Source: JACMLD01 sp044227095 | GTDB lineage: Bacteria > Bacteroidota > Bacteroidia > Chitinophagales > Chitinophagaceae | DNA length: 64,000 nucleotides | Assembly (NCBI GenBank): GCA_044227095.1 | Contig: JBGAFV010000001.1 | Location: 124,001 to 188,000 of the forward strand | Direction of reading: 5' to 3' | Shown: in pieces, positions 43,295 to 50,996 of the stretch | How positions within the stretch are numbered: the first letter of the stretch is position 1 | Layout: every line of letters begins with the position of its first letter | Program-made: the position numbers and the translations under genes | Notes under the pieces: model-generated | Databases searched by the model: none | Told to the model about the DNA's origin: nothing | The model's input: only the letters and a program-made list of their open reading frames with translations

Positions 43295-44827
43295 TTAATA
43301 TTCTAATTTTGCAAAGCAAAGATAATTGCGGTACAAACACGGTACAATAACCTGCCTTCCCCCTACTTGTTTGCCCGATCTTGTCATAAACTCATAACCT
43401 TTATCAAGGTTCTTTAAAGTTGGGTTACGTGTAATCTTTCCGTCTGAAGAAATGCTTTGATCATTCAGCATAATGGTCCTTTTTTCAGACATATTGAAGA
43501 GGAAATGAATTTCCCCCCCTGTATTAACGAGCTGAAAGGAAATCATATTGTCGCTTTCATCATCAAACTGTGTTTTAGGGATAATGGTAGACCAATCTAT
43601 ACCTCCATCTTTGTTATAAGAAAGCACCATTATGTTCTCTGCATTATACCGTGTATTCTGCATATTGTTCCAGCGGTTCCATGGGCTATAGCCACCATAG
43701 GGCGAGTAATAATAATAATCCATGGGTGTCATCCAAGGGTTGCCATATCCCATATAATCCCAGCGGTTGTACGGATTGCCCCGAGTAGTGTTGTATTCAG
43801 ATTCTGTAACAAGAATGTAGCCGCCATCTTTTCTTACAATAATATTTTTTATAAAAAAATCATTAAAGGCAGTTTTAAGCGATGCATCCTGTCCTTTTGC
43901 ATTGGCACGCAGTTCTTCATTAAACAAACTGGTAATCTGCCTTATTTCTGTGTTTTGGGTTTTATCCCAGAGCAAAGAAAACAACCCTTCTATATTGCCA
44001 CGTTTTTGCTTATAGAAGAAAGCGTTCAGCAATATTCTTTTGTTTGTATTATCAACCTTTATTTTTATTTCGTCCAGTATTTTGTTATCAAGGTTTATAT
44101 TGCTAACAGCGAGATGAGTGGAATCCGGGTATTTAATTACCATTGCCAGTTTGGTAATGTATTCATTGCTGTTCTGGCGTAAAAATTTACCAAAAACCAG
44201 TTCTCCATCGTTAGTCAATAAAAAATCAGTAAAAAAATCATTGCGCTCTTCCATGGTAAGGCCCATACGATCTTTTGTGCCACGCAACTGCAGATCTTTG
44301 TTATAAAGCAGTGTAGTAAAAATAAAATTATCGCGGTTTTTACTGTTTATTTTAAAGATCATGATGCTCTGCTTGTCATCACTGTTAATGGTAGTGTAGA
44401 TTTTATTGTTTGAACCAAAACTAACTTCAGTGGTATCCAGCTCTATTGGCTCCATCATTTTTTTGGCATTGGCATCCAGCTTGGCTGCCACGCAATGCAC
44501 CACACCTTTGCGCTGAAACTGGTAAATCATGTAAAAGAAATCAGGGTAGGAAACAAAATCTACGTTAATAAGCTGCTGATCCGGTGTAAAATCCATTTTT
44601 ACCCGTTCAAGAAGTTTCATTTCATTATCATAAATGCAAATAGCGTCATCGTTGTGATTTGATTTATAAATAAGGAAATTACCGTTCATTTTACCAATGA
44701 TTTCAAAATTGGTACGGCGGCTATCTTCTTTTTCTGGTTCGCTGTAAAATATCTTAGGCGCCTGGGCTTTTGCATGACCGGCAAGAAAAAAAAGAAATGC
44801 TGCAAGTGCTAACCTCATATATGGCAT
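43295..44827 (-). CDS. Exported protein of unknown function with a Tyr/Pro/Gly-rich insert
   Basis: The 510-residue protein has a signal peptide (FFLAGHAKAQ); a second ATG at 44818 gives the same signal. It is rich in beta strands of the type NGNFLIYKSNHND, with a Tyr-rich insert YYYYSPYGGYSPWNRWN near residues 370-390. No family is recognised. The C-terminus ends YLCFAKLEY. A C7 tract at 43513-43519 is translated as part of the GGEIHF region. The following membrane protein gene is 28 bases downstream. Confidence 0.65.
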   Translation of the reverse strand: MPYMRLALAAFLFFLAGHAKAQAPKIFYSEPEKEDSRRTNFEIIGKMNGNFLIYKSNHNDDAICIYDNEMKLLERVKMDFTPDQQLINVDFVSYPDFFYMIYQFQRKGVVHCVAAKLDANAKKMMEPIELDTTEVSFGSNNKIYTTINSDDKQSIMIFKINSKNRDNFIFTTLLYNKDLQLRGTKDRMGLTMEERNDFFTDFLLTNDGELVFGKFLRQNSNEYITKLAMVIKYPDSTHLAVSNINLDNKILDEIKIKVDNTNKRILLNAFFYKQKRGNIEGLFSLLWDKTQNTEIRQITSLFNEELRANAKGQDASLKTAFNDFFIKNIIVRKDGGYILVTESEYNTTRGNPYNRWDYMGYGNPWMTPMDYYYYSPYGGYSPWNRWNNMQNTRYNAENIMVLSYNKDGGIDWSTIIPKTQFDDESDNMISFQLVNTGGEIHFLFNMSEKRTIMLNDQSISSDGKITRNPTLKNLDKGYEFMTRSGKQVGGRQVIVPCLYRNYLCFAKLEY

Positions 44828-45023
44828 ACGTAATTGTTTCTGGGTAATAAAATTACACGATACACCCCAATTTATGAATTGTTACTGGCGTTATATAACA
44901 CGCAGGAAAGGTAAAAGTGCACCCCATTGTGGTTATTACTGAATTTTTAACGGTCTTTTCATAAAATAAACCGGGCTTTGCCGGGCTGATTACAGAAAAT
45001 ACGATGAAATTGATTTTTCCCTA

Positions 45024-45031
45024 TACCTTTG
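45024..45031 (+). promoter_or_regulatory. Possible -7 element upstream of kup
   Basis: TACCTTTG matches the Bacteroidota -7 pattern TAnnTTTG. A -33 TTTG at the right distance is not evident. If used, it would give the kup transcript a leader of about 190 bases carrying the hairpins and the 19-base element described below. Confidence 0.35.
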
Positions 45032-45038
45032 TACCAGC

Positions 45039-45173
45039 GTCGGGGTTACACCCGGCGCAATTTAGTTATACCGGAACAATGATACGAACAGTTGATAGTT
45101 ATTCTTCAGTACAAGTGTGCGACGCAACAATGCCAGACAAATATTCTTCCGCCTGGTTCCAAAAAATCCAGGC
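45039..45173 (+). other. Structured spacer upstream of kup with dispersed-element copy 2
   Basis: The 406-base spacer from 44828 to 45233 holds no supported gene. Hairpins lie at 45039-45056 (GTCGGG pairing CCCGGC, with one G-T pair) and 45151-45173 (GCCTGG pairing CCAGGC). Between them, 45109-45127 carries GTACAAGTGTGCGACGCAA, also found at 34421-34439 and 54622-54640. The 70-codon frame at 45004-45216 is not counted as a gene because it spans these repeats and ends in unlikely codons for a protein. Confidence 0.5.
45109..45127 (+). repeat. Copy 2 of the dispersed 19-base element
   Basis: GTACAAGTGTGCGACGCAA, followed by CAATGCCAGAC, the continuation partly shared with the 34421 copy (read on the other strand). 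It lies in the leader of kup, before the second hairpin. Confidence 0.8.
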
Positions 45174-45233
45174 ATATAATACAATTAAAACTTTGCCTGC
45201 AATCCCTAACCCCTGATTATTAATTTTCTTATC

Positions 45234-47222
45234 GTGAGTAAACATCTTAACATTAACAAAGTAAGTGCGGCTGGTTTAATTGTAGCGCTTGGAATTATTT
45301 ATGGCGATATTGGAACTTCCCCCCTCTATGTATTAAATGCCATTACAAAAGGTAAAGTAGTTACCGATGAATTGATTGTTGGAAGTTTGTCTTGCATTAT
45401 ATGGACACTCACCCTTCAAACTACTTTAAAATATGTAATACTTACCCTTAAAGCAGATAACCGTGGTGAGGGTGGCATATTCTCTCTCTATGCATTGGTA
45501 AGAAGACAAAAAAAATGGCTTGTACTTCCGGCAATGATTGGTGGTGCTGCTTTGCTTGCAGATGGCATGATTACGCCGCCCATATCTGTTACTTCTGCCA
45601 TTGAAGGCTTGCGCAATATTCCGCAGCTTGCCCATATTCAAACAAGGCACATTATATACATTGTACTTGGCATTATTACCGTGTTGTTTTTTTTACAGCA
45701 ATTTGGTACCGCTTCTATTGGTAAAATATTTGGCCCTTTAATGATGCTGTGGTTTACCATGATGGCTGTGCTCGGTTTTATACACTTGCACGAAGACTAT
45801 TCTATTTTTAAAGCCCTTAGTCCGCATTACGCCATTGAATTGCTAACCAAATACCCCAAAGGTTTCTGGATACTTGGCGCTGTATTTCTTTGTACCACAG
45901 GGGCAGAAGCATTGTATAGCGACTTGGGCCATTGCGGGCGAGACAACATACGTGTATCTTGGATATTTGTAAAAACATGCTTAATCCTTAATTACCTCGG
46001 ACAAGGCGCCTGGATACTTTCTAATAAAGGCGGCATAAAGATTACCGAAGAAATGATTGGCCAGGGCTTTAACCCGTTTTATGGCGTAATGCCCGAATGG
46101 TTTGTAATACCGGGAATTATTATCGCTACCGCTGCTGCTATTATTGCCAGCCAGGCTTTAATCAGCGGATCGTTTACGCTTATCAGTGAGGCTATGCGCC
46201 TGAGCCTTTGGCCAAAAATGCGGGTGGTATTTCCTACAGAAGAACGCGGACAAATTTATATACCGGGTATCAACTTCCTCTTGTTTTTTGGTTGTGCCGG
46301 TGTAGTATTGTATTTCCGCGAGTCTACCAATATGGAAGCTGCATACGGCCTTGCCATTACTTTGTGTATGCTGGCCACTTCTATATTATTTGCCAATTAT
46401 CTTATTACCAAACGTGTACCTTCTTTCTGGATATACTTATACCTCGCATTGTATTTATCCATTGAATTCAGTTTCCTTTTCGCCAACCTCGATAAATTTA
46501 AACATGGTGGTTATGTGGCGTTGCTGGTAGCAGGTGGTTTGTTTTCGGTTATGTATATATGGTACAGGAGCCGCAAAATTAAAAACAGGTATGTTGAGTT
46601 TGTACGACTGGAACATTATCTTCCACAGATACAGGAATTGAGCAACGATAAATCTGTTCCCAAATATTCTACACACCTGGTGTATATGACGAGTGCCAAT
46701 AACCCAAAAGAAATTGAACACAAAATCATTTATTCCATACTTAATAAGAAGCCCAAACGGGCAGACATTTATTGGTTTGTGCATGTAGATACTGTTGACG
46801 ATCCTTATACCAGTGAGTACAATGTAGATCACATCATTCCCAATGACATTATCCGTGTAGAATTCAGACTTGGTTTTCGCATGGAATCCAAGATCAACCT
46901 TATGTTCAGGAAAGTGGTAGAAGACCTGGTGCAAAACAAAGAAGTAAACATTACAAGCCGCTACGAGAGCCTTGAAAGAAATAATGTGGTAGGAGATTTT
47001 CAGTTTATTGTAATGGAAAAATACCTGAGCCAGGATAATGAACTGCCATTCTTTGAACGTGTAATTATGAAACTGTATTTCTGGTTAAAGGAAATCAGCT
47101 TATCAGAAGAAAGAGGTTTCGGGCTCGATCCTTCTAACGTAAACATTGAAAAATTTCCTCTTATTGTAGCGCCTGTGCAGGGTGTTAAGTTGAAGAGGGT
47201 TTATTATGAAGAAGAAACTTAG
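45234..47222 (+). CDS. kup: Kup-type potassium transporter
   Basis: The 662-residue protein has 12 membrane helices (about residues 12-460) and a long C-terminal cytoplasmic domain, typical of KUP/HAK/KT low-affinity K+ uptake proteins. Conserved segments seen are LGIIYGDIGTSPLYV at the start, GGIFSLYALVR, LADGMITPPISVTSAIEG and FLCTTGAEALYSDLGHCG. The start is a GTG at 45234. The upstream spacer is about 400 bases with hairpins and a repeated element, so the mRNA may have a regulated leader. The gene stands alone; the next gene begins 113 bases later. Confidence 0.93.
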   Translation: MSKHLNINKVSAAGLIVALGIIYGDIGTSPLYVLNAITKGKVVTDELIVGSLSCIIWTLTLQTTLKYVILTLKADNRGEGGIFSLYALVRRQKKWLVLPAMIGGAALLADGMITPPISVTSAIEGLRNIPQLAHIQTRHIIYIVLGIITVLFFLQQFGTASIGKIFGPLMMLWFTMMAVLGFIHLHEDYSIFKALSPHYAIELLTKYPKGFWILGAVFLCTTGAEALYSDLGHCGRDNIRVSWIFVKTCLILNYLGQGAWILSNKGGIKITEEMIGQGFNPFYGVMPEWFVIPGIIIATAAAIIASQALISGSFTLISEAMRLSLWPKMRVVFPTEERGQIYIPGINFLLFFGCAGVVLYFRESTNMEAAYGLAITLCMLATSILFANYLITKRVPSFWIYLYLALYLSIEFSFLFANLDKFKHGGYVALLVAGGLFSVMYIWYRSRKIKNRYVEFVRLEHYLPQIQELSNDKSVPKYSTHLVYMTSANNPKEIEHKIIYSILNKKPKRADIYWFVHVDTVDDPYTSEYNVDHIIPNDIIRVEFRLGFRMESKINLMFRKVVEDLVQNKEVNITSRYESLERNNVVGDFQFIVMEKYLSQDNELPFFERVIMKLYFWLKEISLSEERGFGLDPSNVNIEKFPLIVAPVQGVKLKRVYYEEET

Positions 47223-47250
47223 TTTATTATAGTTCGAAGTTCCGGGCTCT

Positions 47251-47342
47251 ATAGTTCGCAGTTCTTTTGCGCAGATAATTTTTTCCTGACCGACGAACTC
47301 TGAACTTTCACCGAACTATCGAACGCAAAAGAACTATGAACT
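47251..47342. repeat. Inverted repeat of GAACT words overlapping a start codon
   Basis: Arms at 47251-47272 and 47323-47342 pair over about 20 bases (right arm ACGCAAAAGAACTATGAACT) with a few mismatches. The ATG of the next gene at 47336 lies inside the right arm, so a transcript reading this region could hide the start codon. Similar GAACTAT words occur at 23796-23832 and GAACTG near 42287. Confidence 0.65.
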
Positions 47343-48118
47343 TTCTCTATATTATAGCCGCCATTGCATTGCTCTCACTGCTTGTTTATCTTTTGCAGGA
47401 TAAATTTATTTTTAAGCCTGAAAAATTGCAGCAGGATTTTCAGTTTAAATACAATATTCCCTTTAAAGAATTATTTTTTGATATTGAGCCGGGCGTACGC
47501 ATAAATGGCCTTCATTTCTACCGCGAAAAGCCGCAGGGGCTAATCCTGTACATGCATGGCAATACTCGTAGTATAAAGGGCTGGGCAAAATATGCGGTTG
47601 ATTTTTACCGCTACGATTATGATGTGGTATTGGTGGATTATCGCGGTTTTGGAAAAAGCACCGGCAAACGCAGTGAAAAAGAAATAATGGAAGACATGCA
47701 GTTTGTGTACAGCAAATTATTAGAGCAATATCCTGAACATCATTTACTCGTTTATGGAAGAAGTCTTGGTAGCGGTTTTGCAAGCAAGCTGGCCAGCGAT
47801 AATAAACCCCGCTATCTTATTTTAGATTCGCCATTTTATAATTTCACCCGTGTGGTAGAACGCTTTCTTCCTTTTTTACCTGTAAGACTTTTGCTGATGT
47901 ACCACCTGCGTACAGATAAATGGTTGCGCCATGTTAACTGTCATACTTATATTATACACGGTACAAAAGACAAATTGATACCTATTAAACACAGTGAGAA
48001 ATTGCAAAAAATAAATCCGCATAAAATTACATTAATACGCATACACGGAGGTAGTCATAACAACCTGCCTTCGTTTCCGGAATACCATAATTTTATAAGG
48101 GATATTTTGAAATATTGA
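47336..48118 (+). CDS. Membrane-anchored alpha/beta hydrolase
   Basis: The 260-residue protein has an N-terminal membrane helix (about residues 2-20) and an alpha/beta hydrolase fold. The nucleophile elbow is YGRSLGSGFA, with an oxyanion-type LYMHGNTRS and a C-terminal HGGSHNNL with the catalytic His. The Asp of the triad is likely in HGTKDKLIPIKHSE. Substrate is unknown. The gene at 48340 encodes a paralogue with the same layout, and the spacer between them is an inverted repeat of a different word family. The start codon lies in a repeat arm. Confidence 0.8.
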   Translation: MNFLYIIAAIALLSLLVYLLQDKFIFKPEKLQQDFQFKYNIPFKELFFDIEPGVRINGLHFYREKPQGLILYMHGNTRSIKGWAKYAVDFYRYDYDVVLVDYRGFGKSTGKRSEKEIMEDMQFVYSKLLEQYPEHHLLVYGRSLGSGFASKLASDNKPRYLILDSPFYNFTRVVERFLPFLPVRLLLMYHLRTDKWLRHVNCHTYIIHGTKDKLIPIKHSEKLQKINPHKITLIRIHGGSHNNLPSFPEYHNFIRDILKY

Positions 48119-48125
48119 ATTTACT

Positions 48126-48326
48126 AACCACTGAGACACGGTGACAGAGAGAAGCACAGGAGATCTATGCTCAACGATTGAGACCCAGAAGTTTTATTAA
48201 AAGTGTTTTTTTGATAATTGCTTTTGAGGCAATACACAGAGGTATCTGCAATGTACGAGAATAAAGTGCAAAGATTTGCTAGATAATAACCCCCTGCATC
48301 TCTGTGTTTTCAGTGTCGCAGTGGTT
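48126..48326. repeat. Inverted repeat flanking the spacer between hydrolase paralogues
   Basis: AACCACTGAGACAC at 48126-48139 is matched inverted by GTGTCGCAGTGGTT at 48313-48326 (13 of 14 positions). Related words (ACACAGAG, GCACAGGAG) fill the centre. No coding sequence is supported here. Confidence 0.7.
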
Positions 48327-48339
48327 AAAAATAAAAACT

Positions 48340-49149
48340 ATGTTGAAACGAAAAATACTATTTCGCTGGGTTAAGATTATTTTAATCCTTTATGGACTCA
48401 TTGGCATCGCTATTTATTACCTGCAGGATTATATTTTATTTCACCCGGAGAAAATGGCAAAAAATCATTCCTATAATTTTTCCATTCCACACAAAGAAGT
48501 AAATATTCCTTATAGCGATAGTGCAAACATCAACATCATACAATTTGCAACTGCAATGCCGCCAAAAGGTGTTGTACTGTATTTTCATGGCAATAGAAAA
48601 AACATTGCATGGTATGCAAAATATGCACCCAATTTTACAAAAAGTGGTTACGAAGTTTGGATGATTGATTACCCTGGCTATGGCAAAAGCACCGGCACAC
48701 TAAGCGAAAAGCTTTTGTACAATTATGCTGAACAATTGTATGCGCTGGCAGCATCGCGGTTTGCAAAAGACAGCATTGTATTATATGGAAAAAGCATGGG
48801 TACTGGCTTGGCTGCATATATAGCATCGCGGAAAAACTGCAAACAGCTTATTCTTGAAACACCTTATTATTCCATTACTTCACTTTCTGCACATTATTTT
48901 CCCATTTATCCTGTTGGCAGAATGATTCACTATAAAATACCTTCTTACGAATATTTGCAAAAAGTAATTGCGCCGGTAACTATATTTCATGGCACATCTG
49001 ATGGCGTAATACCCTATAGCAATGCTGAAAAATTAAAGCCATTCTTAAAAGCTGCAGATCAATTTATAACCATTGAAGGTGGAAGCCACAACGATTTAAA
49101 CGACTTTCCACTTTATCACCAAAAGCTTGATTCATTGCTAAACCAATAA
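48340..49149 (+). CDS. Membrane-anchored alpha/beta hydrolase, paralogue of the preceding one
   Basis: The ATG at 48340 gives 269 residues; an in-frame start at 48304 would begin inside the repeat arm and is less likely. It has an N-terminal membrane helix (IILILYGLIGIAIYYLQ), a LYFHGNRKN oxyanion-type segment, the elbow YGKSMGTGLAA, HGTSDGVIPYSN and the C-terminal EGGSHNDLNDF with the catalytic His. It shares this layout and short motifs such as PEKM and GxGKSTG with the gene at 47336, so the two derive from a duplication. The enzyme class is that of acyl or ester hydrolases; substrate is unknown. Confidence 0.8.
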   Translation: MLKRKILFRWVKIILILYGLIGIAIYYLQDYILFHPEKMAKNHSYNFSIPHKEVNIPYSDSANINIIQFATAMPPKGVVLYFHGNRKNIAWYAKYAPNFTKSGYEVWMIDYPGYGKSTGTLSEKLLYNYAEQLYALAASRFAKDSIVLYGKSMGTGLAAYIASRKNCKQLILETPYYSITSLSAHYFPIYPVGRMIHYKIPSYEYLQKVIAPVTIFHGTSDGVIPYSNAEKLKPFLKAADQFITIEGGSHNDLNDFPLYHQKLDSLLNQ

Positions 49150-49226
49150 TGCTTTAACAATAAATTGACAATTTTTCTTGTCTTTTTGTAAAGTTTATTT
49201 TACATTTGGTAAATAAAACTTTACAC

Positions 49227-49682
49227 ATGAATAGCACTCTTTTATTACCTAACCGCTATAAACGCATTGGCCTGTTATTACTTTTGCCATCACTTGTGCT
49301 GGGCATAATGGTGCGTTTCTTCGATTTCCAGTTTTCGTTTCTCACATTAAACTTTGCTAAAAGCATTGTTTCTACCAAAAATATTCATCTCAATGAAAAC
49401 ATTAACCTCACAGATGAACTGGCCCTTTCCGGAATTATTATTTCTCTTTTATTTATTGCATTTGCCCGGGAAAAAACAGAAGACGAGTATATTGCCCATA
49501 CACGCCTGGAATCATTGAAATGGGCAGTACTGATAAATTATATTTTGCTGCTTGTTGCCACCTGGCTGGTGCATGGCTTTGCGTATATTGATGTAATGAT
49601 GTACAATATGCTAACGGTGCTAATTATCTTCATTGTTAAATTTAATTACACACTCAACAGCAATAAAAAAATAACCAGTTAA
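49227..49682 (+). CDS. Four-helix membrane protein paired with a small XRE regulator
   Basis: From the ATG at 49227 the protein has 151 residues with about four membrane helices and a charged loop (AREKTEDEYIAHTR). It has a layout like the DUF2178-type proteins that precede short XRE regulators in Gram-positive genomes. The XRE gene follows 10 bases downstream, so the pair is a two-gene unit. I do not know the function; a role in membrane signalling controlled by the regulator is possible. Confidence 0.6.
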   Translation: MNSTLLLPNRYKRIGLLLLLPSLVLGIMVRFFDFQFSFLTLNFAKSIVSTKNIHLNENINLTDELALSGIIISLLFIAFAREKTEDEYIAHTRLESLKWAVLINYILLLVATWLVHGFAYIDVMMYNMLTVLIIFIVKFNYTLNSNKKITS

Positions 49683-49692
49683 ACCGTGTGCT

Positions 49693-49893
49693 ATGAAAAA
49701 TACTATTCGTATAGAACGGGCTATTAAAAATATTACGCAGCAGGAGCTGGCAGAAAAAATAGGTGTATCACGGCAAACGATCAATGCTATTGAAAGCAAT
49801 AAGTATGTACCGTCAACAGTACTTGCTTTAAAAATGGCAAAGTTGTTTGATAAAAAGGTAGATGATATTTTTATGCTGGAGAAAGGTGATTGA
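49693..49893 (+). CDS. Small XRE-family transcriptional regulator
   Basis: The 66-residue protein is almost only a helix-turn-helix of the Cro/CI type: IERAIKNITQQELAEKIGVSRQTINAIESNKYVPS, followed by ALKMAKLFDKKVDDIFMLE. It lacks a dimerisation or sensing domain, as in YozG/YgzD-like regulators. It lies 10 bases downstream of a membrane protein gene and converges on the oxyR gene. It may repress its own operon. Confidence 0.85.
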   Translation: MKNTIRIERAIKNITQQELAEKIGVSRQTINAIESNKYVPSTVLALKMAKLFDKKVDDIFMLEKGD

Positions 49894-49945
49894 AATGCCT
49901 CTACACAATACAAATCAATTTGCACTCACCATTTACGCCTCTCAA

Positions 49946-50881
49946 CTATACCGGCACCACATTAGCGCTCCTGTTTTTGCGAATGTTTTCCGGTACAGCG
50001 GCAATAATTTCATCTTTTAATGCTTCTATCATCCGTTTCTTTACAAAGTCGCGGTGTACAACAATGCTTACCTCACGCATGGGTGCGGGTTTTTTAAAAT
50101 GCCGTATTTGCTGTAATTGTTTTGGACCCATGTCAAGTGTTGTTAGTTCAGGCAAAATTGTAATGCCATCATTTAGTTCTACCATTCTACGCAAGGTTTC
50201 AATACTGCCTGCTTCATACTCAAAATGATCACTCAATTCTGATGAACGCCTCAGCTCACACAGATTCACAATCTGAGAACGGAAACAATGTCCTTCTTCC
50301 ATTAGCCATAATTTATTGGGATCTATATCTTGTGGCAGCACATAAGTTTTTTTATAAGCGCTGTTCTTTTTAGAAATGTATGCAAGGAGTTCTTCATAAA
50401 ATAAAACATGTTCTTTAATGCCTTTTTCCTGTAATGGCGTTACCAGTATGCCTACGTCTATTCTTCCTTCGCGGAGGCGGTGCACAATATATTCTGTCAT
50501 CATTTCATTAACCACCAATTTTACCTGCGGGTATTTTTTATTAAAGCCCTGCACAAACAAAGGCAGCAGGTAAGGGGCCAATGTAGGAATAATGCCTATC
50601 CGCAATTCACCCGCCATTATTCCTTTTTTTGATTGCGTAATATCCGTCATGGCAGTTTTTTCTGCCAGTATCTTTTTTGCCTGTTCAATAATTTCTTTAC
50701 CAGGTTCTGTAGGAATAACCGGCTGCTTACTCCGGTCAAATATTTTCACGCCCAGTTCGTTTTCCAGCTTTTGAATCTGCATACTTAAAGTAGGCTGTGT
50801 AACAAAACACCGCTCTGCGGCTGTAGAGAAATGTCTGCAGTTATCAAGTGCTACAATATATTCAAGCTGTATAAAAGTCAT
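49946..50881 (-). CDS. oxyR: OxyR-type hydrogen peroxide sensor (LysR family)
   Basis: The 311-residue protein has the LysR-type helix-turn-helix (MTFIQLEYIVALDNCRHFS, then TQPTLSMQIQKLE) and an OxyR-like regulatory domain. The redox cysteines are at positions 199 and 208 (EGHC...NLC), the same numbers and spacing as in Escherichia coli OxyR, so it can form the peroxide-sensing disulfide. It is divergent from the catalase gene, with 115 bases between the starts. This spacer contains a site resembling the OxyR consensus. OxyR-dependent control of catalase is a well-established arrangement. Confidence 0.93.
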   Translation of the reverse strand: MTFIQLEYIVALDNCRHFSTAAERCFVTQPTLSMQIQKLENELGVKIFDRSKQPVIPTEPGKEIIEQAKKILAEKTAMTDITQSKKGIMAGELRIGIIPTLAPYLLPLFVQGFNKKYPQVKLVVNEMMTEYIVHRLREGRIDVGILVTPLQEKGIKEHVLFYEELLAYISKKNSAYKKTYVLPQDIDPNKLWLMEEGHCFRSQIVNLCELRRSSELSDHFEYEAGSIETLRRMVELNDGITILPELTTLDMGPKQLQQIRHFKKPAPMREVSIVVHRDFVKKRMIEALKDEIIAAVPENIRKNRSANVVPV

Positions 50882-50892
50882 AAAGAAATAAT

Positions 50893-50907
50893 ATAGTTTT
50901 TATCTAT
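50893..50907. promoter_or_regulatory. OxyR-like half-site in the oxyR-katA spacer
   Basis: ATAG at 50893-50896 and CTAT at 50904-50907 flank seven bases (TTTTTAT), which fits the ATAGntnnnanCTAT consensus of OxyR at all fixed positions. A second consensus unit is not complete after the next 7 bases. A second inverted repeat follows (TTATAAAA at 50912-50919, TTTTATAA at 50932-50939) and may contribute to control of either promoter. Confidence 0.55.
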
Positions 50908-50996
50908 GGGCTTATAAAATTAATCAATTTGTTTTATAAATTAATTAACCGATGTTTGTCGGCAGGTTGCAATTCTCAAATACAAAAAAATATTTT

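Noticed and set aside
45004..45216. A 70-codon open frame upstream of kup
   Set aside because: It spans hairpins and a copy of the dispersed repeat, has no recognisable domain, and matches a leader region better than a gene.
50952..50996. Upstream start of the catalase gene at 50952
   Set aside because: It adds 15 residues that are not part of the family; the ATG at 50997 matches the normal N-terminus.
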